From: Bryoerythrophyllum caledonicum
Lineage: Eukaryota; Streptophyta; Bryopsida; Pottiales; Pottiaceae
Reading direction: 5' to 3'
Assembly: GCA_963971425.1 (NCBI GenBank)
Contig: OZ020523.1
Location: forward strand, 17,542,867 to 17,606,866
Length of the DNA: 64,000 nt
Positions within the stretch are counted from its first letter, which is position 1, and every line of letters starts with the position of its first letter. The notes under the pieces are model-generated. The model made no database searches. It was not told where the DNA came from and was given only the letters and a program-made list of their open reading frames with translations. Made by a program: the position numbers and the translations under genes. Of the stretch, positions 1-10,984 are shown in pieces.

Positions 1-137
1 ATGACGGTCTTGAGGTTGTGGCGCTCCAGGAACGGGAAGTTGAGCTGGTGGCACTGCCCCGAGCGGCTCAAGTCGTACTCCACCATCCCATAGTTGCACG
101 GTGGCACGAAGTACGACATGTTTGTCCTGCGCACCAC
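1..137 (-). CDS. Atypical dual-specificity (tyrosine) phosphatase, partial, N-terminal part
   Basis: Read on the minus strand, this exon gives a protein with MSYFVPPCNYGMVEYD, then SRSGQ and NFPFLERHNLKTVI. The pattern PP-N-(Y/F)-xMV, RSGQ, LNFPFLE and LKT(I/V)I is the start of the plant and fungal atypical dual-specificity phosphatase family (PFA-DSP, related to yeast Siw14/Oca proteins). These are small soluble phosphatases; several characterised members act on inositol pyrophosphates or phosphotyrosine. The exon may begin at an ATG at 117-119. It may instead begin at the acceptor-like CAG ending at 138, which would add six in-frame residues. The catalytic HCxxGxxR loop would lie beyond base 1 and is not visible, so activity cannot be judged. 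The GC-rich region upstream (about 700-1080) could hold a first exon, but I found no convincing one. Confidence 0.6.
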   Translation of the reverse strand, partial: MVRRTNMSYFVPPCNYGMVEYDLSRSGQCHQLNFPFLERHNLKTV

Positions 138-1873
138 CTGTGGTAGACGACAACAGTCAAAGAACCATGGCTTTTTTTTCCCATTCTTTCTCAACCTCCC
201 CCACTGTGCAGTACAAACAATAGGGTCCACGGGGGCTCAAAGACAAGACGTACGGAGAGATGCCAATATTATCTACAAAAACAACACACTCGCAACGACA
301 AGCGAGAAAAAAATCAATGGAGACCGAAGCACTAAAAGGAGAGAAACACGCAGGTGTCTCCAATCCTACCACGAAGTGCATCCACATCGTCGTCTAAACC
401 CTCAACAACAAGCTTCAACGAAGGTGGAGGCAGAAATCCACCAAAACACCACCAAAACACATGCGGCGCACACGCCAGAGAAAGAAAAACTTACGCAACA
501 ACAGTAATCACCTGGTTTAGCATCCATCGCCATAACCAAACCCCAAACCACCCCAGAAAACAAATAACCTTCCGAGCAAATTACCTCAAAACTATCGTCC
601 CCCTCAACGATCCGGAAAGCAAACTCAACAACCAACCCTCACGTCAAGCAACCTAACAATCCAAAAGCCTCGCTCCCATCACCAATTCACAGACAGAGGT
701 TTGCGTGAGGAGGAGGCTGGTGATCCTTGGAGAAGATTCACACCTGGACGAGGCGAGATTCAGATTCAGATGCGTCCAGATTCAGATTCTGGGCCACTCC
801 AACCGCGAGGGAGGCACACAACAAAATCCGTGAGGAGCCGGAAATCCTCTCACCTCTTCGGGCCCATGGGCGTGAAACCCCATTTACCCGCCTCTCGCAG
901 ATGATGAGGATGGTGATGACGCGGACCTGCGACTGATTCCTGCGCGTGATGCGCGGCAGGAGCGAGGGTTTGAGGAGTAAAAAAGAAAGTTGCCTTTTTT
1001 AATAGGTTTTCCTGCCAGCGATGGAGATGCCCCTCTCCTGACACCTCCGCCACGTTCCCTGCACAGCGTCTCCACCATCTCGAGCTCCAGGTCTTCTCTC
1101 CTTCCCCCTCTTACTCACACACGTTGGAACGAATCTCTGACGCGGTCTAAGTAGTCGTGAGCTGTTAGGTGGAGTACGTTCTGTAGCTTTCCTTTGCTGC
1201 GTTTTCTGGGGTTTCCTGTGGCTTTTTCGGCGTCTCTGCGAGGTTTGAGAGCCTGGGTTATCCGTTTGCGAGGTGCGCTAAAATGGGTTTCATTATCTAG
1301 TTGTGTGTGCTACAACACCTAGAGCGTAGTTTGTGCTGCTGTAGGGTATGGTATGAATTGCTGAGGAGGTGCATGCGATCGCTGCTTCAGGGCTGTGACC
1401 TAGGGATGGCGTTTTGAGAGATAGTTTGTGGGTTAGCGTCTTGCGAAACTTGAGAGCGTTTTCGGCATTGTATTGGAGATTGATTGGCACTGGTATTGCG
1501 GTATGTGTGCAGGTGCAAGGACGTGAGGGATGCAACTCAGTCATCGCAACACGAAGGATCGCTTCGTACGAGGTCGGACGTGATTCTCCTTCGGTCGTTC
1601 AAATGCTCATCAACACCTCCACCACCTCACAACGGCGGCCATAGGACTGCATGTATGGGGTGCGTGCCACTCTCTCGTTTCTCTCTCACATCATTTAGGA
1701 TTGCCGAGCCTCCTCAGCTTCTTCCTCAACTCCTCAAATTCCTTGGACGTCTGGTTATCAGAGTCGTTCCTGATTGTGTTTGTCTGGTTTTCTTATGAAA
1801 GAGCCGGGGTGTGGGGGACGTGGTGTTGTGGGTGGTGTGGTTTGGGGTTTGTAACAGAGCAGTGCTTGCTTAG
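138..1873. other. Intergenic or 5' region between two divergent genes, no supported gene
   Basis: The stretch separates the minus-strand phosphatase from the plus-strand DUF4050-like gene, so it probably contains both promoters and 5' exons. It has several overlapping short open frames on both strands, none with a recognisable domain. A moderately GC-rich, pyrimidine-rich part (about 1000-1130) resembles 5' leader sequence. No repeat stands out. Confidence 0.35.
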
Positions 1874-3526
1874 GCGCGTGTGCGAAGCCGCCGCCTCCGA
1901 CGCCGTCCGACCGAGGCGCAGCCGGGGGGGGCCTGCATCGGCGGCCGCGGGGGTCGTCGAAGCGGCGCGTGCGCGTGCGCGGCCACACGGCCAAGCCGCC
2001 GCGCGACTGGTGGACCACCAGCTCCAATGAGATGGACAACCACAGCACGCTCAGCCCGCGCTCCTTCCACAACTTCCCCGCCTCCACCACCGCCAACACC
2101 GCCACCGTATCCTCCACCACCGCATTCCGAAATCAAGGTAATCTAGTCGATGATGGAGAGCTTGTCTCTTGCTTGTTTTGCAGGCAATACACTGTCAACG
2201 AGACTCTGGTTTTGTGTCTGGATGATGGATAGCTTGTTTTGATTCAGCTTCGGCACATTTGACGAGACTCTGGTTCTGTGTTTTGATGATGGATGGTTTT
2301 CTTTTGTGCTAGAATACGCATTCAGTGCAGAGGATCTAGTCTTCGTGTTTGGATGATGGAGGGTTTCTTCGGTTTTCTATCTGTTTTGCAGATTTGGCAC
2401 ACAGTTGATGAGAACCTAGTTTTGTGTTTTGGATGATGGATGGTTTTGTTTGTTTTGTTTTGCAGCTTTGGCGCTGTGGAATGAGCAGCGGTGTGCATGG
2501 GTGGGGACGCAACCCCGGCCTCCGCCGCCTCGGGAGCCACGAGAACCTGCCATCAGGTGCGCTATTTCTCTTTGTGTGTGTTTTGTGTAGGAGAATGTTG
2601 GTTGCAAGTTGGTGGAGTCTCAATCTTCGTGTCTTGAGTTCCCAGTGGTTTTCATGCCCATTTTCGGAAGCCTGTCCGTTAAATTCCTGGTACTCAACCT
2701 CAGTTCAAGAGATCACTTTCAAGCCGTGAAGTTGATATGCTAGTGAGTATGACCCACTTCAGACCAGCGACAGGACGATAGATTATGCAGGACACCATCT
2801 AGGCCATTGGTACATTTGGGTCTGACCTAGTTGCACACCGTTGCTGTGCAGTTGGAACACTACCTACGAGGATCTGCTTGCAACCAGCCGACCATTTGCA
2901 CAGCCCATCCCATTAACGGTACATGCCTCACCTCCACCTTCAAATCATGTGTAACATGTGCATTATATCTCAGATTGATCCCTAGAAAACTGCAGGAAAC
3001 GACTGATAAAAAGAACATTTCTTCGACATTTGAGTTATTTTTTTAAGTCACTTAAACTGTCGATAAGATAGCCCCTCTTTTCAATCATATTTCTCCTCTT
3101 TCCTCACTCTTAACAGGCATAGATACGGTGGTCTCTCGACTAGAACCCTTGGTGTTGTCTTAACTCAAGGTAGAAGTAGGTATAGCCGTCTTTGAGAATG
3201 AAGGAGAGGTCATTTTATGTTGTACCATGAATCTCAGCCGCCTTTCTCCTCTTTGAGCTGATTCTAGATCAACTTGGAGCTATGTAGGGCTGGTTTTAAT
3301 AAGAAAAGAGGCTGAAACTCATGGTGGCTTTCCTTCACTTTTTAAAGAACTTGAGCATGGGAATACTCATCAGAAGTTTTCTGTTTTCACCTATAGTTTC
3401 ATGTTCTAGTTTTAGCTTGGACACGTGATTTGTTGCTGAGATCGCCACTCTTTTTTTGTGGTGCAGGAAATGGTGGACTTTCTTGTGGATGTTTGGGAGC
3501 AAGAAGGGCTGTATGAACGAAGGTAG
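1874..3526 (+). CDS. DUF4050-like plant protein of unknown function (3' exons)
   Basis: Four exons join in phase. The first runs about 1874-2137 after an acceptor-like TTAG and carries RDWWTTSSNEMDN plus a Ser/Thr-rich run. The second is 2466-2556, with ALWNEQRCAWVG. The third is 2852-2918, with WNTTYEDLLATSRPF. The fourth is 3467-3526, with EMVDFLVDVWEQEGLYERR and a TAG stop at 3524-3526. The order 'EMDN... LLWN..R..W.G... SWN.TYE.LL...PF..PI.L.EMVDFLVDIWE.EGLY' is the signature of a conserved plant family annotated DUF4050; I know of no assigned biochemical role. Introns have GT-AG ends with phases 1, 2 and 0. The true N-terminus is not identified: the frame is open back to a stop at 1852-1854, and an upstream coding exon is likely. 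The family assignment is from memory of the conserved blocks. Confidence 0.65.
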
Positions 3527-4550
3527 GAGGAAGAGGAGGAGAGTGTAATTGCCTGGTCTGGTATCATCATTATTATTGTTATTCAATAGGGCGAAAGTAG
3601 TGATTCTTTTTTGTTTCCCTCACATATTTGCTGCTGGATAGGGAGAGAGCTATCACTCATGTTGTTTTGTATTTCTACCAATTGGTCTCTCCATCTCCAT
3701 TCAAACCTTGAAGCCTTTTATGACGTTCCTTGTCTCCAAACATTCATGAATATTTCATGTGGGAGATGGTTGCTTTACTTATGTGAAATCTCTTGCTATA
3801 TGCGTTTTTCGTGTGACATAAAGGAAGGTTTCCTTCAGGTCAAAAACTTTTGATACTATTCATATGGGACAAGCTTTGTAAAAATTGTTCATGGAAAGTG
3901 GAAAGTTATAGCATGTTCATGTTAATTAGTGTGGATACGTGTTATCTGCTAGTTGAATAAAATGGTTTGAAAACAGTGTATAACCATCTCGGTAGTAAAT
4001 CCATGTTTGAAACTTCATTCTAAATGGTATATACTCCAGATGCTGAGTCAGATGGTATTAGAAATAGGCTCTAATATGGCAAAATCTTCTTTTAGCTTGT
4101 CTTCAATAGGATCTTTGAACATTTTTCCTTTGGCAACATTGAGATGTCCACCTATCATTGCTTGAAAATGGTGCCTTTAAACTCAAGTAATGTTTACATA
4201 CTATTGTTGCCCAATAAAACTCTTACATCTACAAAGGACATACCTAGGTGTGTTTGGTGGTGTGTACAAAAGTGTCCTAGTTAACTTGGTCAACATAGAT
4301 GAAAAGTATAATATTGTTTATAGAGATTGAAACTTATATGAATGAAAGCTTAATTTGACTTTAAAGTTGTATTGATTAGATCAAGGCACATTACAATGGT
4401 GCGCTATGAATGGAAATGTTGTAATACCATATGGAATCCTTACCTCTTATCCCTTACAGAACCTCTTTCGGTTTCATACATAATTAGTTCAAAATGGAGG
4501 ATGTCCAATTTTTATGGAAATTTTTATGGAAAGAGACTTGTCTAGTTGAT
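3527..4550. other. Intergenic, AT-rich, no supported gene
   Basis: This lies downstream of the DUF4050-like stop codon and probably includes its 3' UTR. Only short open frames occur, none with recognisable domains. No clear repeat was seen here; the repeat-rich block begins near 4560. Confidence 0.4.
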
Positions 4551-4560
4551 ACCCTTTGAT

Positions 4561-4664
4561 ACCCACTATGATGAAATTACTATAATCTAGAAAAACAATT
4601 CGTTTGGCAAGTACCCACTATGTCGAAATTGCTATAATCTAGGAAAACAATTCGTTTGGCAAGT
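4561..4664. repeat. Direct tandem duplication, two 52-bp units
   Basis: Two adjacent copies start ACCCACTATG and end TTCGTTTGGCAAGT, at 4561-4612 and 4613-4664. They differ at only a few positions, so this is a recent local duplication. It lies at the edge of a larger repeat cluster with copies of a TACACCGTTCCCT motif. Confidence 0.8.
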
Positions 4665-5610
4665 ACACCGTTCCCTAAATATGGTGTAGACTGGACTATA
4701 TGAAATTTCCTACACTAATTGAAAATTTACATGCCATTGTTGACTGACACACACTTGCTTGAGAATAAATACCCAATCAAAACTTGGCATGCACATGCTT
4801 TGATGGAAATTAGTGTGGGTGATCTACATCAATAATCCCTCTACACTATATTCACTGTTTAGTGTAGTGTCCGAAAGTGACTACACCGTTCCCTGAATAT
4901 AGTGTAGACTAGACTATCTGAAATTTCCTACAGTAATTTCAATAAACGCAAATTAAAGTGGTCCACTTCAATTTTCCATCCACATCAAATCATGTCCATT
5001 AGAAATAGTGTGGCTTGTTTCAAAATAAAAGACACGGGAATTGATGTGGATAAGTTTTTACAAATTGTAGTCAAAACCAAAATTATAATATAATAACATG
5101 ATAATAACATAATATAATAATAAAATAATAACATAATAATATAATATAATAATAATAATATAATAATATAACATAATAAAATAATAACATAATAATATAA
5201 TAACATAATAAAATAATATCATAATAATATAATCACATAATAACATAATATAACATAATAATATTATTTTATAACATAAGAATATAACATAAGAATATTA
5301 ACATAATATTATAATATTATATAACATAAAATAATATTAACATAAGAATATAACATAATAAAATAATAAAATAATAATAACATAATAATAATATAATAAC
5401 AAAATAATAACATAAAATAATAACATATTAATATTATTTACAACAACCAAAATTGATGTGGTCTACCTCAATTTTCATCCAAAACTAGAATTGATGTGGT
5501 CCACATCAATTTTCATCCACATTACCTATACCTCCACACTATATTCAGTGAACGGTGTAGTTCATATGCTAGATAGTTCTACTCTCAGTAAAATCTTCAT
5601 CAAAAGTAAA
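4665..5610. repeat. Inverted-repeat region enclosing an AT microsatellite core
   Basis: The phrase CACCGTTCCCT(G/A)AATAT followed by GTGTAGACT occurs near 4667 and again near 4883. A related inverted copy lies near 5535-5560, reading ACACTATATTCAGTGAACGG on the plus strand. Inside these are further related pieces with AATTGATGTGG and its complement, near 5040 and 5450-5510. The centre (about 5085-5450) is almost pure A/T built from ATAATA/ATAACA units. The layout suggests a decayed miniature inverted-repeat element whose centre expanded as a microsatellite. I could not define exact ends or a target duplication. Confidence 0.5.
5085..5450. repeat. AT-rich microsatellite (ATAATA/ATAACA type)
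   Basis: About 360 bases consist almost only of A and T with sparse C and G, in irregular ATAATA, ATAACA and ATAATATA units. Open frames here encode only Leu/Ile/Tyr runs and are not genes. Confidence 0.9.
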
Positions 5611-5756
5611 ATGTATAATACCCTGCCCGGGGTACATACCCTGAAACGATACCCCATTTACATACCTGCTCCTTGATACCATGATACAATACACCGGAAG
5701 TGCCATCATCGAGAGACTGCTTTCGAAGCTTTCCAAGGAGAAGGCTGTTTGCAGCG

Positions 5757-6986
5757 ATGGAGCAGGCTCAAGCGCGCGGATCGGCCCCGGTACCCTCCTC
5801 GTCGCAAACGCCGCTCGGCTCCACGCTGCACTACGACGCGCCGCTGCAGCCGCTCTTCCCCTCCTCTTCCTCCTCTTCTCACCCGAAGCGTCATGGGACG
5901 GCGATGGCGGAGGCCGACTCCTCGGATCCGCGCATGCCCGCCGCAGCTCGGAAGCGTGTGCTCCCCGAGCTTCTGGTGAACTCCAGGGACCTGCCGCCCG
6001 TCTACGCCGCTTGGCCCGCCATCATCTTCGGCCTCGTCGGATTCTCCATGCGTGTAAGTACAACACCGAGATTTGATACTTGTTTTAGGGTTTGGTGAGG
6101 GAGCTGCAAAAGGGGTTATAATGTTCAGGAATTGAAGTAGATTGTCCGAGATTTGGACTCAGTTTAGGGTAATCGACCCGCAGAGCCGGGTCGAATGCCG
6201 AAGACGTGGAATATGAAGTGGATTGGAAGAGATTTTTGCCTCGGTCTAGGGTTTTAGTGAGGGAGTATGTTTTAATGTTCAAGACTTGAAAAACGAAGTA
6301 GATTGTTCGATATTTGGACTCAGTCTAGGGTCATCAACCTGCCGAGCAAGATCTAATGTCGAAGACGTGGAATGTGAAGTGGATTGGAAGAGATTTGTGC
6401 CTCGATTTAGGGTTTAGTGAGGGACCTGCGAAATGAGATATAATGTTCAAGACTTGAGAAACGAAGTAGATTGTCCGATATCTGGACTCAGTTTGGGGTC
6501 AGCAAGGCCTAATGTGGAAGACGTGGAACATGAAGTAGATTGAAAGAGATTTGTGAGCACGGACTAGGTCAAGGGTTTAGGGTTTAAGGAGGGAGATTCC
6601 GGGTGATGCTGTTTCTTTTACATCAACCTGGGAAACGAGACCTAACAAATGGAGTCGAGCGTCGAAGATTTGTGAGATTGGATTTGTCATTAACACGTCT
6701 GGTTCTTCAGGAGAAGGTAGCGTCGTGGGTTTCGTTGGTCTTCATCGCGCAGTCGCTGGCCTTGATGAAGAATCCCGAAGTGGATGTGAAGCAGATTCTC
6801 TATGCGTTAATGTACTTACTCTTATCATACTCTTTCTGAATTTCATGACTTCGTTGCAGTTTTAAGATACAGGATTTCTATGAGGCCTGATGTAACTAAG
6901 TGTTCAAGAGGTCTGATTGATGTTGGATCTCCTTTTGTAGGTTTGCGGCAATGGGATTTGCCAGAAACTACTTCGGCTTATTTTAG
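5757..6986 (+). CDS. Protein Asterix (PAT complex subunit, ER membrane), complete
   Basis: Three exons join in phase: 5757-6053, 6711-6811 and 6941-6986, with GT-AG introns and a TAG stop at 6984-6986. The product is about 147 residues. Its first ~75 residues are Ser/Ala/Pro-rich. A conserved part follows: DLPPVYAAWPAIIFGLVGF, then SWVSLVFIAQSLALMKNPE and FAAMGFARNYFG. This matches the Asterix family (WDR83OS/UPF0139), in which DLP..YA is followed by three hydrophobic segments and a 'CAQSLANMRN' block. Asterix works with CCDC47 as an intramembrane chaperone for multipass proteins at the ER translocon. The start chosen is the ATG at 5757 after GCAGCG; the frame is open back to an ATG-like codon at 5700. 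Asterix genes usually encode about 100-110 residues, so the N-terminus here is long. The gene converges on the L13 gene. Confidence 0.8.
6054..6710 (+). repeat. Three degenerate direct repeats inside the first Asterix intron
   Basis: The first intron is built from about three diverged copies, roughly 150 bp apart, of a block with 'GAAGTAGATTG', 'GGACTCAGTTTAGGGT' and 'GAAGACGTGGAA'. Examples start near 6135, 6295 and 6465. The block looks like a local tandem expansion, not a known transposon. Confidence 0.65.
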
Positions 6987-7435
6987 GAAGGCTGCCCTGG
7001 TTAGGATTTCTTTTTCTCCTCTTGTAGAATAATTATTTCTCATTGGCTCGGCAATTTCATGACTTCACTCGCACCGCATGAGATTCAAAGGACTTAGGTT
7101 CAGTTCTATGTAACAGGTATTAAGTTGTGTGCTTACAGAAGGTCATCATGTGATGTACAGAAGGATGAAAGCATGATAGACTGCCATTTTTGGGCAAATG
7201 ACCCTCAGATCCGGAGTAAATTGTGTGGGGGCATCGATACCTCCTCTGTTCTTGTCAACAAATTTATTTCCTGCCATTTCTGAAGCTCAAAGAGTTTTAC
7301 TACGATGAAAACCCACTCTGTTCTGCATCATCCTTTTACCTGACCGAATAATGTACCTAAACCTCATGTTCTTCAAACGACAGAAAACAATACTGCTCTG
7401 TATTGCGAGTAAGAAATTAATATTGGTACATTGCC
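6987..7435. other. Convergent intergenic spacer between Asterix and L13, no gene
   Basis: This spacer lies between the stop codons of two convergent genes and should hold both 3' UTRs and polyadenylation sites. No open frame or repeat was recognised. Confidence 0.5.
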
Positions 7436-8746
7436 TTACTTTACTATTTGGATTCGCTTGTCTGTAATCGGCAAAGGCGCAGGCTGCTGGGCGATATGTG
7501 GGTGCTCAGAGCCCTTGTACACCTTCAGATGCGTGAAGAGCCTCCTTCCGAGCTGTGTTTCAATCCACACACATAAACACAATTGGTTTCAGAAAACACC
7601 TCGAAATGCATCTTGCAGCACAAGGAGAGGAGAGGAGAGGAGGGATGGGAGCACTGACCCGACCCTTGGGGAGCATGCCACGCACTGCGTGCTCCACGAT
7701 GCGCTCCGGAATGCGCTTCTGCAAGTTGTCAAACGTCTCCTCCGTCATGCCTCCGGGCCTGCCCGAGTGCCTCCTGTAAATCTTCTGCTCCCTCTTCTTC
7801 CCGGTCACCGCCACCTTCTCCGCGTTGATCTGATGAGCACCTCACGTGTCACAAACAACATCTACGCCGAAACCTACTTCTGGCGCTGGAAAATGCCTAG
7901 TGCTGTGATGAGGAGCGCCAGATTACTCACCACGACGACGTAGGCGCCCATGTCGATGGAGGGAGTGAAGGCGGCCAGGTCCTTGCCGCGAATGTGGATG
8001 GCGATGGTGGACGCCAGGCGCCCCAGCCGCTTGTCCGCTGCGTCCACGATGTACCACTTCTTCTCCACGTTCCTGTGGTCGTCCGCCTTCGGATAGTACG
8101 TCGTGTTCCACACGTCCTGCATTCACAAACATCACTGAGGATAATGAAACTTCCACGGACGAACCCTAACACTAAACGAGATTAGGACACCAACGCCCTA
8201 AACCACCATTCAATTCAGAACTCTCTCTAGCGACGAAAAACCTAAATACTCCAAATTCGTGAAGACGACCACAAACATAAAAAGCATAGGCAATCTCCGA
8301 ACACACAGACCCTAACACTAAACAAGGTTCCACTAACGCAGATGTTCATAAAACGATACCAGCAGCTCAACCAAACAGGGAGAATATCACTCTCTGACCT
8401 AATAACTCCAAATTCACAATCAACGAAAGGCAGCGTTCCAAAATCCCCTGCTGATCAAGAAATTCACCACAATTTCAAAAAAAATGACGCTACATTGGGG
8501 TGTGATCCTTACAGGTCCCATCTTCTCGATGCCCTCGTACATCCAGCGGTGTTCGGCGGGGATGAAGCCGCCCTTGGCCTGCACAGCCACATTGCGCGGC
8601 CGCAGCGCCGGCACCACCACGGCGCGCCTCCGCAGCGCCAGCCCCGTGAACGACGACGACAGAGCGCTCCCGGAGGCCGACGACGACGACACCGTCATGT
8701 TGGCGAACTGCGCCGCCATGGCTGAAGCTGCAGCGGCGCACGCCAT
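7436..8746 (-). CDS. RPL13: Plastid 50S ribosomal protein L13 (uL13c), nuclear-encoded, complete
   Basis: Four minus-strand exons, all joined in phase 0, encode about 235 residues: 8746-8513, 8116-7931, 7829-7659 and 7552-7436, with a TAA stop. Residues 1 to about 57 are rich in Ala/Ser/Arg without acids, as in a chloroplast transit peptide. The mature part follows: [111 protein letters not shown] and a short tail. This is bacterial-type L13, a primary rRNA-binding protein of the large subunit. The N- and C-terminal extensions match the plastid form. Length agrees with plant homologues (about 240). All three introns have GT-AG ends. Copies of its last two exons and of its upstream region recur downstream as relics. 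Confidence 0.93.
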
Positions 8747-10099
8747 CTCTCACAATCCGCAAATGCTCTCTCGCGCTCTCTCTCTCTCTGCTTCAAAATT
8801 GGCTTCCAAGGTCGAAGGCGGAAGAGTCTCTCGCTCTCTTGGATAAGGCTGGGCCGCGTAAACCCGTTACGGGACGTGAAGCCGTGGGTTCAGGTGGCGG
8901 TTCAGAGGGTGTTTCTTTTGGGATGAGTCGAGGGGCCGCGCGCGAGGTCCCCGGATTCGAGGTCTTGAGAGGAGGATCGGGGTCTTGAGTGCCGTGCCGT
9001 GACCTCTTTTACTTTTCATCTTCTTTTTCACTTTCCTACACATTACTACAACTTTGGTGTGCTTTAACTTTAACTTTTATTCTCTTTCTTTTGAGAAATT
9101 GTAGGCAAATTGCTTTGGTGCTCATGCGGTGCAGTCATAGTTCAAACTTGGCAGCTCAGAGGTCATTCTGTCCCTATGCCAAATCATATGTGGGGCTCCA
9201 CACGGTGAGGAGCGGTGCAGATGTTCTAAATATTCTTCTGTTTGTGTACATTTTCATATTTAGAATGTTCAAGTTGCGTAGATTGTTTTTGGGTGCTTTG
9301 ATAGTTTTTGATTATGTGCGCTGTGAGTGAATTGTCAACAGGTCTATACTTTTAGCTACACTAAAAGTTCTAGACAGTCTAATTATTGTGGTATTGCGGT
9401 TTATTAATTTAAGGCTAGAGCATGTTTTAACTTGGAGTTTGTGATAATAGTAATCATATTGTAAGACTTCTACATGTGCAGAAGGGAATTTTTTTCATAT
9501 GAGTTGTAAGCTTAGGTATTTTAGAAAGTAAATGAATGGTATTTTAGGAAGCCTTTTCTTTGAAAGGTTTTTCACTAAACTTATAGGGCAGAAGCTTAAT
9601 TTTGTGGGCGTAGGTTTTTGGTCGGGGAACCTTGTGAATTCTTCCTAAAATCAAATGGTTCTCAAAAAAATCACTTCAAGTTTCTAGAAATGTGTCAAAT
9701 TGTATACCAATGACAAAGAAATTTACCTTTTAACATGGAAAATTTACCTTCTAACATGGAAAACTTACCCTCTTACATGGGAAATTTGGGTACCTCAAAG
9801 GAGTTTCTTTTTAGACCACTTCGGAAAAAGATCATGCCATCAAAATTACAGACTCTTTCTTTCTTTTTAGATGCTCAAGATGCCATTTCTCTCTTTATAC
9901 CATTTCAGATCGGAGAGTGTTAAAGATATAGGAAACCTCTTTATATCATTCTAGATTGGAGAGTGTTAAAGATATAGTAGACCTTTGAAGCCGAGGTTTG
10001 AATTAGTTGTTAGCAGGAGCAGCGGGATTTCTCGTTTCCTTGTAGAGTTTTGAAGCTCTTAGTAGGAGCAGCGGGGGTTTTTTTGGTTTTTTTGCAGCG
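8747..10099. other. Upstream region of L13; parent of a copy at 23.2-24.4 kb
   Basis: The stretch just upstream of the L13 start has a CT-rich leader (CTCTCTCGCGCTCTCTCTCTC, about 8765-8786) and probably contains the promoter. About 8735-9895 is repeated at 23255-24420 with small insertions and substitutions, so it is one of the duplicated blocks. Within it, 9735-9790 contains a short tandem of 'AACATGGAAAA(A/C)TTACC' units. No protein-coding gene was recognised. Confidence 0.6.
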
Positions 10100-10333
10100 A
10101 TGGCGACTGGTACTGAGTTCGTGTCGGAGTACTTCGACAAGCAGACTCAAGGCGCGGGGCCGCGCACGGATCGGGCCACGGCGCCAGCGCCGGCGTTTGG
10201 CCAGCAGGAGACGCCGCCGTCAATGTACCTCCAGGGATCGTCGAAGTCTGGGACGATGGGCCGGGGCACTGTCATGTGTCTTACGCGTTCCGCGCGCTCA
10301 CGTTGGTTAGTTCACCTAAACACTAAACCTTAA
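10100..10333 (+). CDS. Possible first exon of an unknown gene
   Basis: After a T-rich stretch ending GCAGCG, an ATG opens a GC-rich frame beginning MATGTEFVSEYFDKQTQ. It runs about 60 residues with normal-looking codon use. The next part (after about 10280) loses coding character, so the exon probably ended there or the locus was cut. The GCAGCGATG context resembles the Asterix start at 5751-5759. I do not recognise the family. It lies head-on to the mitochondrial L3 exon remnant 20 bp downstream, so both may be debris of rearranged genes. Confidence 0.3.
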   Translation: MATGTEFVSEYFDKQTQGAGPRTDRATAPAPAFGQQETPPSMYLQGSSKSGTMGRGTVMCLTRSARSRWLVHLNTKP

Positions 10334-10355
10334 AACCCTAAGAAGGGAAACCAAC

Positions 10356-10565
10356 CTGGAAGCCTTTTCCGGTGGTGATCCCCGCGATGTCCACATACTG
10401 GCCAGGCTTGAAATGGCGCACTCAAATCTCGGTCCCCACCGGCAAAATGCAATCCTCGGTCACGGGAAACTCCGCCAAATGCTGCTTCAGCGGCACCCCT
10501 GCTGCCTTGAAGTGCCCCAGCTCAGGCTTCGTCAGTTGCTTCGCCTTCCTCTGTCCTGCACCAAT
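10356..10565 (-). pseudogene. Mitochondrial ribosomal protein L3 (uL3m), isolated exon with stop
   Basis: The minus strand has one exon bounded by an acceptor CAG (10566-10568) and a donor GT (10355-10354). It encodes 70 codons: IGAGQRKAKQLTKPELGHFK, AAGVPLKQHLAEFPVTEDC, ILPVGTEI, then a TGA at 10422-10424, then VRHFKPGQYVDIAGITTGKG. The blocks GHFKAAGVPLK, EFPVTED, LPVGTEI.VRHF.PGQYVD and G.T.GKGFQ are diagnostic of bacterial-type L3 in its plant mitochondrial form. The stop replaces a residue that is normally serine or similar. I see no flanking L3 exons within several kb, so this is probably a duplicated or relic single exon, not a working gene. A sequencing error at the stop cannot be excluded. 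Confidence 0.75.
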
Positions 10566-10984
10566 CTGAAAATCCAAACAAAAATTTAGAATCCCCACTG
10601 ATCTATAAACCCGAAACCCTGAAATTCTCTCTAGCAGAAAATGCACACTCCTCGTGCTAAAACGACACAAATTGTAAAACTTCGAGACCACTCTGATTTC
10701 ATTGCAGAAATGCACATTGTCATGCACGATCCAGTCTTGTCAACCCCTAAGAAAAACTCAGATTACCCTAGACCCTGAACCCTGAACCTTCAAATTCGCC
10801 ATATATTCTCGACATTCCTCGTGCAACATCAGGATAAACCCTAAACCTTCAGAATCACAGTAACTTCTCTTGAAAAAATAAGCACGTTCCATATGCAAAA
10901 TCAACTCCAAACCCTCATAGCCACTACTCTGAAAAACGCACATTCTCTTGCACGATCAAGCAGAGAATAAAACTCAGAATCCAA

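Noticed and set aside
1480..2150. Overlapping long open frames on both strands in GC-rich sequence
   Set aside because: Only the plus-strand frame that splices in phase into the DUF4050-like exons has conserved protein; the rest are composition-driven.
4985..5246. Leu/Ile/Tyr-rich 'membrane proteins' on the minus strand
   Set aside because: They are translations of the ATAATA microsatellite.
7560..8185. Plus-strand open frames up to 170 codons
   Set aside because: They are antisense shadows of the plastid L13 exons.
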